Source: an uncultured Clostridia bacterium (lineage in GTDB: Bacteria; Bacillota; Clostridia; UBA1381). Taken from it: DNA of 28,461 nt. The notes under the pieces were generated by a model. That model was given only the letters and a program-made list of their open reading frames with translations. It was not told where the DNA came from and made no database searches. Location of the stretch: assembly GCA_934462945.1 (NCBI GenBank), contig CAKSJF010000028.1:1-28461 (forward strand). Reading direction: 5' to 3'. The position numbers and the translations under genes were made by a program. This document shows, one piece after another, positions 22,145 to 28,461 of this stretch. Positions within the stretch are counted from its first letter, which is position 1. Every line of letters starts with the position of its first letter.

Positions 22145-24697
22145 ATGAAAAAAATCTTATCATTACTGGTGAGTGCTATGCTTTTGTTGTCAATTGTTCC
22201 AGCGGCAACGCTGACGGCGAATGCAGAGGCAGGCATGTCCTGGCAAGACAAGGAGGGACTTTTGGAGGCATTGGAAATCCTGCCGGAGAAGAAAAGCACA
22301 GAGGAAGAAATTGACGCGGGCTTTTTGCAGGGTGTGATTGCAGGAATGTATCATGCAGGCGCGGAAACCGCGGCGGCAGAGGAGAGCGAAACCGTTTCCT
22401 ATACCCAGGCAGCGGAAAAGCTTTTAGAGGTTTTAGGTTATTCCTACTATCTCGGAAATGACACCTATTTAAGACAGGTTACAAACGGAAATTCCATGGG
22501 TCTGTTTGACGGGATGAACGTTTCAGATTTTAGCGCGAATTTAAATTACGGCGACCTGGTGCAGATGCTATATAATGCACTTTCGGTCAGCGTGATGGAA
22601 GTGAGCTTAGACGGAAACGGCAAGCCGACCTATGAGATCAAAAAGGATTCCACCATTCTGACAAAATATTTTGAGGCAGAGGAAGTGGAAGGAATCTTAA
22701 CGGCAGACGGCAAAACCTCTCTGTATTCTGCCGATACTGTCACCGGCTTCTCGGTGGACGGTGTGACCTATTATTCGCAGGAGACTTACGGTGTGAAGGT
22801 GGGTATGCGTGTCAAGGCATATGTTTCCGGCGGCGATCTTCTGTATCTTTATGAATCATCCAAAAATGAAACAATCACCTTTTCCGGTGAGGATGTGTAT
22901 TCCAAATCCCGGACAGAGTTTGAGGTTTCCCCGGAGGACGCAAGGAGCAAAACCTATCGTTTTGATCCGGCTGCAAGCTATCTGTATAACGGCGTTTATC
23001 TCGGCTCAATCTCATCAAACGTGATTCCGATTGAATATTTCTGCGATGAGAATATGACCTATACCTTAATTGACAACGATTCGGACGGCAGATATGAGGC
23101 GGTTTACGGAAATAAGTATACATATATCAAGATTTCTGGAAAAAGTGCAGAAAACCAGGAAATCTATGACGAATGGGACGACGGTATCTATGAGATCATA
23201 GACGGCGACCGGTTCTATTATGCAGACGGAATCGAAACAGAATTTAATAATGTGAAAAAAGGCGACATTGTTGCTATGCAGATTCCGCAAGGTTTGTCTA
23301 TGGAAAACCGTTCACAGACAATTGACTATGTCATTCTGACCGACCGGATCTCCGGCAGGGTAACCGGAATCACACAGGACGGTTTTTCGGTGGACGGCGA
23401 GGAATACAAGCTGAATGAAAAATTTGATATTCCCACCAGTGAGATGATGGGAAAGAGCGGCGCGTTTATCTTAGACATGACCGGAAAAATTATTGATTAT
23501 TCCGAAACAGCAAACGAGGATGAAAACACCACCAAGACAGAATATGCCTATATCAAGTCTTTCTATGAAAGCGAGGAGGACGACAGTATCTGTGTTAGAA
23601 TTTTTAAAGGAAACGGCATGGAGAAAATGTCCTTAAAGGATAAATGTAAGCTCACAAAGGGCGATACGGTTGTTTATGATAATGCCAATGTCATTTTTGC
23701 AAATCAGACCGACTGTATGGGAAAACTCGTTAAAGTTAAGCACCAGGGAAATGAAATCAAGAAAATTGAACTTCCCAGAACAATTACATTGGGTGAAAAA
23801 GGAAAAAATGCATATAACGATTTTAACTATATTCCGATGGTAGATAATTTGCGTTCCAGGAGCAAACTGATTCAGGATATGTATGTGATGGATTCTAATA
23901 AAACTGAAGTATTTTTGATTCCGACTGGTGGAGCAGACAAAGACTTTAAAAAGGTTACAACGGAAAAATGGTCAAGAAACAGCATATCCTTTTCAGCGGA
24001 GTTATATTCAATTGATGATGAATACGGAGTAGGAGCGGCATTGGCTTATGTCAATACCTCCGGAGCGGATAAGGATATCAGCTCATCCAATAAATTGTTT
24101 ATTATTGAAAAAGTAGTTACAATCCTTAACCAGAACGATGAAATTTGTATTCAGCTGACCGGCATGGAAGGGAGCGAAAAGAAAACAATTTCATTTGAGG
24201 ACAGTGATGCAGAAAGTACAACAAACAACCCGGAAACAGCCACAGATCCAGCATACCGGATTCGAACTGTTAAGGCAGCTGAGCTTGAACCGGGCGATAT
24301 CATTCAATATACCTTAAAGGATAATGAGACAATTGATGGATTTCGCGTCTTATATAAGATTGGAGATCCGGATGGTCTGTTCACTCTTTCCGGAACGCAG
24401 AGAGATGCCTATATGATTGATCCATCATGGATTTTGGTGAATGATAAGGATTTGATCTGTTGTATTGGAACGGTAGAGGATAAAACAAAAACCTATTTGA
24501 AATTGGGATTTCAAAATCTTGCTCAATCAAAAAAGAATTTTATGAGCAGTCAATTTGGAAATGTCTATAAGGTTAACACAAAATCTCATAAGGTTGAATT
24601 GGTTCGCGTCTCAGATCCTGACATCAAAAAAGGAACAAGAGCCCTTACTACAGTAAGTTGGGGTGCGGAAAAGGATTTAGTTGTGTATTATGAATAA
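22145..24697 (+). CDS. Secreted protein with degenerate S-layer-homology region
   Basis: 850 residues. A Sec signal peptide (MKKILSLLVSAMLLLSIVPA and on) would be cut after ANA (about residue 27). Two degenerate SLH-like repeats follow: about 29-75 and 85-147, the second with VSYTQAAEKLLEVLGYSYY and LNYGDLVQMLYNAL. These would bind secondary wall polymer and hold the protein at the cell surface. The rest is a chain of short beta-rich repeats of the form GxVTxxxxDGFSVDGxxY...G..V..Y (for example about 183-235 and 398-450). No catalytic motif is seen. GGAGG is seven bases before ATG and the gene is 26 bases after the regulator, so it is probably in the same operon. From about base 23,750 the base composition becomes markedly more A/T rich. 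Function unknown. Confidence 0.8.
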   Translation: MKKILSLLVSAMLLLSIVPAATLTANAEAGMSWQDKEGLLEALEILPEKKSTEEEIDAGFLQGVIAGMYHAGAETAAAEESETVSYTQAAEKLLEVLGYSYYLGNDTYLRQVTNGNSMGLFDGMNVSDFSANLNYGDLVQMLYNALSVSVMEVSLDGNGKPTYEIKKDSTILTKYFEAEEVEGILTADGKTSLYSADTVTGFSVDGVTYYSQETYGVKVGMRVKAYVSGGDLLYLYESSKNETITFSGEDVYSKSRTEFEVSPEDARSKTYRFDPAASYLYNGVYLGSISSNVIPIEYFCDENMTYTLIDNDSDGRYEAVYGNKYTYIKISGKSAENQEIYDEWDDGIYEIIDGDRFYYADGIETEFNNVKKGDIVAMQIPQGLSMENRSQTIDYVILTDRISGRVTGITQDGFSVDGEEYKLNEKFDIPTSEMMGKSGAFILDMTGKIIDYSETANEDENTTKTEYAYIKSFYESEEDDSICVRIFKGNGMEKMSLKDKCKLTKGDTVVYDNANVIFANQTDCMGKLVKVKHQGNEIKKIELPRTITLGEKGKNAYNDFNYIPMVDNLRSRSKLIQDMYVMDSNKTEVFLIPTGGADKDFKKVTTEKWSRNSISFSAELYSIDDEYGVGAALAYVNTSGADKDISSSNKLFIIEKVVTILNQNDEICIQLTGMEGSEKKTISFEDSDAESTTNNPETATDPAYRIRTVKAAELEPGDIIQYTLKDNETIDGFRVLYKIGDPDGLFTLSGTQRDAYMIDPSWILVNDKDLICCIGTVEDKTKTYLKLGFQNLAQSKKNFMSSQFGNVYKVNTKSHKVELVRVSDPDIKKGTRALTTVSWGAEKDLVVYYE

Positions 24698-24701
24698 TGT
24701 G

Positions 24702-24728
24702 ATTCAAATATTCCTTGTGGATTTGAAT
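24702..24728 (+). other. Weak A/T-rich hairpin between two surface-protein genes
   Basis: ATTCAAAT (24702-24709) pairs with ATTTGAAT (24721-24728) with an 11-base loop. No T tract follows, so it is not an intrinsic terminator; it may slow mRNA decay, or be chance. Confidence 0.3.
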
Positions 24729-24755
24729 AGTAAAAAAATTTAAGGAGGAACGAAC

Positions 24756-27053
24756 GTGAAAAAAATTTTATCGGGAATTTTAGCGGTGAGTGTTGCCGCA
24801 AGTACCGCTGGTGTACTTTCTGTATATGCAGAGGATGCGCAGGCATTGGGTGGTATTATGTATGCAACGAACATGAACATTCTTCAGACGGTAGGAAATA
24901 ATCAGCAAGCCGGAGGAATTGGCTCACTCGCAAGCTTGGACAGCAATGGACAAATCAAAGGGGATGGCGCAGTCGGAAATGATTCTGCAGCATTCTTTGA
25001 TACAGCATCTCTCAAAGTTGGAGAGGATTATATTGAGGCAGATATTCCTCAGGTATCTCAGGTAGAGGGGCTTCGTTTCCGTAGCCGCGGCTGTATTCAG
25101 CAGATACAAAATTCAAGAATCATGTATTTGGATAATTCGGATGGACTTTGGAAAACAGCGGTAGCTGACGCTGCATGCTCTGAATACCATGATAGCTATG
25201 ATTTGTTCTGGAAAGAGGTTACATTCTCGGAAACGGTAACGACGGCAAAAATTCGTGTCTATCCGCTTTCACAGAATGGAACAATCCGCTTAGATGGCTT
25301 GCAGGTTTTAGGAACTGCTACAGAGGATATGATGATCGGAAATCAGCTGTATGGTGCTTCTGTAACGCTTGATTCCAAAGACTATTGGATGGATGATTGG
25401 GCTGGCGCTGCAACAATTGACGGAAAATATAAGCATGAAAACGCAAATGTAATACAGTTTGGAGCAGATGAAAGAAAAGCAGATGTGATTTACAATCTTC
25501 CAGAGGAAAAAACAATTGATTACGTTGATATTACAACTTACTATGCAGGGCATGCCTTTCAAAATGGCTTTGTGAGTGTGTGGGACGAAAAGTCCCAAAG
25601 TTGGGAAAAAGTCGGAAACTTTGAAAAACAAAGCGACCTTACAGCTGTAACTTTCTCACAGCAGCATGCAGAATTAAAAAGACCGGTTACAACAAACAGA
25701 TTAAAAATCACTTTGGATGACAGCCCGGCAGTGGGTGGCTTGTTCTCCTTGTCTGAGGTTTATGCTGGTGCGGCAGAACACACAAAGTTAGACAATTTGT
25801 ATTTTACAACCTATGAGATGGAAGAACCAAATCCGGATGCGTGCAGTGCAGAGCTTGGACGTTTGCATGAGGATGGAAATCAGGACAAACAACCAGGAGA
25901 TGCAGGATACGGTGATCCATACGATGCAGTTTTCTTCTTTAATGCACAGAAAGCAGCACAGCCTGCAGGTGATGAGGATTACATAGAGATGATGTTTTAT
26001 GTTCCGGCAGATGTTAAGGAAATTGTGTTGAAAACGGTAGAACCGAATAGAGATGACAAATATGTTTTCAGCAAGCCGACAAGTGCGTCTATATATTATT
26101 TAGATCACAAAACAGGAGAATGGACTTATGACGGTTGTCTTTCGATTCCGCTTGACGAGTATGTGTCCACATATTACTTTAATAAGGCAGTATATGCAGA
26201 TGCTGTGAGAGTCTATGTTACTGGAATTGAAGAACCATGCCAACGTTTCAGAATTGCTGGACTTTATGCGTCAGGTAACGTGCATAAGGATATTGCAAAG
26301 GATGAAAATATACATCATGGCGGCAATGTTTTAGATGGGGCAAATATTGTGAATAATGGTGTATATTTTGGTGAGTTGATTGATGGAAATTACGGAACGC
26401 AGAAAGGCTTGAATGTTGCCGCAGATAGTAGTCTATGGATTAACCCGGCAAAGACGGCGGAAATTAACCAAATTGAAATCATTTATCCATATGCATTAAC
26501 AACTGCAAAGGTAACAGTTCATTTGTGCTATCCAGGTGGTATTTGGGAAAATAATATTGTTGAGAGTACATTTGATTATTCGGGAGAAAGCCTTGGAAAT
26601 CGCTTGAATCCAGCAAGACAGATTATCACTTTGCCAAAAACATATACCGCTGCAGTAGGTCAGACATGGCGGATTCGATTTGATAATTTGACAGGAAGTC
26701 TCAATTTAAAGGAGATTATTTTCCGGAATGCAGAAAACACAGGCTACACAATTTCAGATGCTGAGATTACCCGGAATGGAAATATTTATACAATTAATAC
26801 ACATGCGGAAAATTACGAAAATGTAACAAAATCCTATGACGTATTCTATGCGGCATACCAGGCTGGAAAGCTTATTGGGGTTCAAAAGTGTGAGTTGAAT
26901 TTAAAACCGTTTTCTAAGAGAACACGTTCAGCTGCTTTTGATTTTTCGGGTTTGACCGGAGAAGTACAGTTAAAGAGATATATTTGGACGGGCGAAATGA
27001 ATCCGTACACAACAAAGACGGACGTACAGACGATCCAGCTTTCAGAAAACTAA
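24756..27053 (+). CDS. Secreted surface protein with four discoidin-like modules
   Basis: 765 residues, GTG start with a strong AAGGAGGAA seven bases upstream. The signal peptide would be cut after VYA (residue 25). The mature protein reads as four beta-sandwich modules: about 30-187, 188-340, 345-507 and 520-658. Modules 1 and 3 end in a similar strand (IRLDGLQVLG; FRIAGLYASG), and 2 and 4 in FSLSEVYAG and LNLKEIIFRNA. This resembles galactose-binding/F5-8C-like (CBM32-type) folds, but I cannot assign a named family. Residues 663-765 form a C-terminal domain resembling the end of the subtilase at 5573-8410. No hydrolase motif and no membrane anchor. Probably a surface or secreted glycan-binding protein, co-transcribed with its neighbours. 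Confidence 0.7.
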   Translation: MKKILSGILAVSVAASTAGVLSVYAEDAQALGGIMYATNMNILQTVGNNQQAGGIGSLASLDSNGQIKGDGAVGNDSAAFFDTASLKVGEDYIEADIPQVSQVEGLRFRSRGCIQQIQNSRIMYLDNSDGLWKTAVADAACSEYHDSYDLFWKEVTFSETVTTAKIRVYPLSQNGTIRLDGLQVLGTATEDMMIGNQLYGASVTLDSKDYWMDDWAGAATIDGKYKHENANVIQFGADERKADVIYNLPEEKTIDYVDITTYYAGHAFQNGFVSVWDEKSQSWEKVGNFEKQSDLTAVTFSQQHAELKRPVTTNRLKITLDDSPAVGGLFSLSEVYAGAAEHTKLDNLYFTTYEMEEPNPDACSAELGRLHEDGNQDKQPGDAGYGDPYDAVFFFNAQKAAQPAGDEDYIEMMFYVPADVKEIVLKTVEPNRDDKYVFSKPTSASIYYLDHKTGEWTYDGCLSIPLDEYVSTYYFNKAVYADAVRVYVTGIEEPCQRFRIAGLYASGNVHKDIAKDENIHHGGNVLDGANIVNNGVYFGELIDGNYGTQKGLNVAADSSLWINPAKTAEINQIEIIYPYALTTAKVTVHLCYPGGIWENNIVESTFDYSGESLGNRLNPARQIITLPKTYTAAVGQTWRIRFDNLTGSLNLKEIIFRNAENTGYTISDAEITRNGNIYTINTHAENYENVTKSYDVFYAAYQAGKLIGVQKCELNLKPFSKRTRSAAFDFSGLTGEVQLKRYIWTGEMNPYTTKTDVQTIQLSEN

Positions 27054-27065
27054 ACAAATGGAATC

Positions 27066-27098
27066 ATACCGCCGTGTAAAACGGCACGGCGGTATTTT
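27066..27098 (+). terminator. Strong stem-loop between the two paralogous surface genes (possible attenuator)
   Basis: ATACCGCCGTG (27066-27076) pairs perfectly with CACGGCGGTAT (27085-27095). Only four T residues follow, so termination may be partial. A competing fold exists: GCCGT (27071-27075) with ACGGC (27081-27085). The next gene starts 20 bases later with no visible promoter, which suggests reduced but not abolished read-through. Confidence 0.55.
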
Positions 27099-27118
27099 CG
27101 CAATAAGGAGGAAAAGGC

Positions 27119-28461
27119 ATGAAAAAAATTGCTGGTATCATTGCTGCTTTAATAAGCTGCACGGCAATATCGCAGGTATATGCAGAATTTATTCCTGCAA
27201 CATATTTCACAAATTGCAAGCTTGAAAGAAATAATGATGTGCCGAATGGAAATAACACACATGTTCTTTCAGATAATGTGGCTTGGAACACAAGCACAAC
27301 ATGGTTCTTTGAACAAACGGTAGATGGAAAATTAGTAAATGAACGATATTTTGAGGCATATTTGCACCAGACCGCGTTGGTTGACTCAATTTCTCTTTGG
27401 TCAGTCAATAATGCGTGGAATACACAGTATCAAACAATCAAGAAAATCAAGATAAAATATTTTGACGCAGATGAGCAGGAATGGAAATGGGTAAATGGCG
27501 GAGAAGAATTTGAGCTGAACTATACCTTTGATGCCGGCATGAATGTTAACCGCTCTGACGTATCACTTCCGGAAAAGGTGGAAACCTACCGGCTGCGCAT
27601 TTATATGACAGAGAGAACCCCGGAGGGCTTTGGAAACATGCGCCTGGATGAATTTCAGGTATACGGAACTCCCGTGGAAAACAAAAAATATAATAATCGT
27701 AACTTGCTCTATCATGCTGTTGTTTCTTCAACGGATAATGATGAAGGAATTGTTGAACGGATTGCAGACGGTAAAATGGATGCACAGAAAGAAAAAAGTG
27801 CAGAAGGTATCATAGGAACGGAGGAAAAACCATATCATATTGTTTTTGATTTTCAAGATAAACAATATACATGGAATAGCTTTGATCTTTTTACCGAATA
27901 TATGAATCAGAGTATAACCAAAATGAAGCTGCAATATGCAATTGCGGATCATTGGGTTGATGCGGAAAATTTTGAATATGATATTTCGGAAACCAATCCG
28001 GCGGCAATGGGTACACTGGAAAATCCGATAATTTTGCATAGTGATTTGAAAACTCCGATTACTTCAAAAAAATTTAGATTGGAAATTACTGGATGTAAAT
28101 CTGCTAATTATTTTCGGATTGGTGAATTGATTGCAAATGGAGAGGCTGCAAAGGCAAGCGACTGGATTATCAATTTAGACGAAAAGATGAAAAAGACAGC
28201 AGAGGGTGAATTTTTAATTTGCCGCGGAGTTTCCAGATTTATACCAAAGGCTCTAATAATTCAAAGTGCATCTGCTGGTGAGGCAGAGATTGGATATTTT
28301 GAAGATCAACAGTTTGTACCAATGGTGCAGAATGTGCAGCTTTCAACAGGTGAAAATGTTCTTGTGCTTGATTCCCAAGCAGTGAAAAATAATATTGCGG
28401 TCAAATATGAAAATGTATCCGATTGCACTGTCACCGTTTATGGAAATGATGAATATGCAGC
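27119..28461 (+). CDS. Secreted discoidin-like surface protein, 5' part (runs off right edge)
   Basis: 447 codons are visible and the frame is still open at the edge. ATG 27119 has AAGGAGG nearby upstream. The signal peptide (MKKIAGIIAALISCTAISQV and on) would be cut after VYA (residue 22). The layout copies the first half of the protein at 24756: module 1 (23-184) ends MRLDEFQVYGTPVEN, matching IRLDGLQVLGTATED there, and module 2 (185-342) has VFDFQDKQYTWNSFDLFTEY and ends YFRIGELIANGE. A third region begins after 345. It is a tandem paralogue with much divergence. Bases about 27,530-27,685 are much richer in G/C than the sequence on both sides. Function unknown, likely glycan binding at the surface. 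Confidence 0.75.
   Translation, partial: MKKIAGIIAALISCTAISQVYAEFIPATYFTNCKLERNNDVPNGNNTHVLSDNVAWNTSTTWFFEQTVDGKLVNERYFEAYLHQTALVDSISLWSVNNAWNTQYQTIKKIKIKYFDADEQEWKWVNGGEEFELNYTFDAGMNVNRSDVSLPEKVETYRLRIYMTERTPEGFGNMRLDEFQVYGTPVENKKYNNRNLLYHAVVSSTDNDEGIVERIADGKMDAQKEKSAEGIIGTEEKPYHIVFDFQDKQYTWNSFDLFTEYMNQSITKMKLQYAIADHWVDAENFEYDISETNPAAMGTLENPIILHSDLKTPITSKKFRLEITGCKSANYFRIGELIANGEAAKASDWIINLDEKMKKTAEGEFLICRGVSRFIPKALIIQSASAGEAEIGYFEDQQFVPMVQNVQLSTGENVLVLDSQAVKNNIAVKYENVSDCTVTVYGNDEYA

Overview
The window looks like a chromosomal segment of a Clostridia-type Firmicute (Bacillota), probably a gut or plant-polysaccharide specialist. Supporting signs are AGGAGG-type ribosome binding sites, consensus TTGACA/TATAAT promoters (several with an extended TG-n-TATAAT), lipobox lipoproteins, a degenerate S-layer-homology surface protein, a Bacillus-type LonB, and an LplB-type ABC sugar importer with a YesM/YesN-like two-component pair. 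I cannot name the species. There are no tRNA, rRNA, CRISPR or phage genes, and no gene-free stretch longer than 300 bases.

Layout. 1-624 (-): 5' part of lonB. 780-3296 (+): histidine phosphatase and recQ. 3393-5201 (+): GH127 beta-L-arabinofuranosidase with its own promoter. 5271-5528 (+): small repeat-containing lipoprotein, then a two-way terminator. 5573-9363 (-): a YhcC-like radical SAM gene translationally coupled to a large secreted subtilase. 9496-10415 (+): SLOG/DUF1273 protein coupled to fucose mutarotase FucU, then a two-way terminator and a 179-bp inverted-repeat element. 10644-13463 (-): copper operon csoR-copA-copZ behind a promoter carrying two palindromic operators. 13675-14305 (+): hicA-hicB toxin-antitoxin pair. 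14554 to the right edge (+): a long sugar-uptake and cell-surface locus.

The sugar locus is the core of the window. It runs cupin, aldo/keto reductase, two permeases, lipoprotein solute-binding protein, sensor kinase, AraC-type response regulator, an SLH-like secreted protein, and two tandem paralogous secreted proteins built from discoidin-like modules (the last runs off the edge). No ABC ATPase gene is present, so a shared MsmX-type ATPase is presumably used. Together with GH127 and FucU this suggests import and processing of plant or host-derived oligosaccharides; the actual sugar is not visible from sequence.

The least explained parts are: a chain of hairpins in an unusually long gap between the two permease genes; the three-gene surface-protein block, which has a patchy base composition; a C-terminal domain apparently shared by the subtilase and a surface protein; a lipoprotein made of three exact-length 11-residue repeats; and the unusual gene pairings SLOG-FucU and radical SAM-subtilase.
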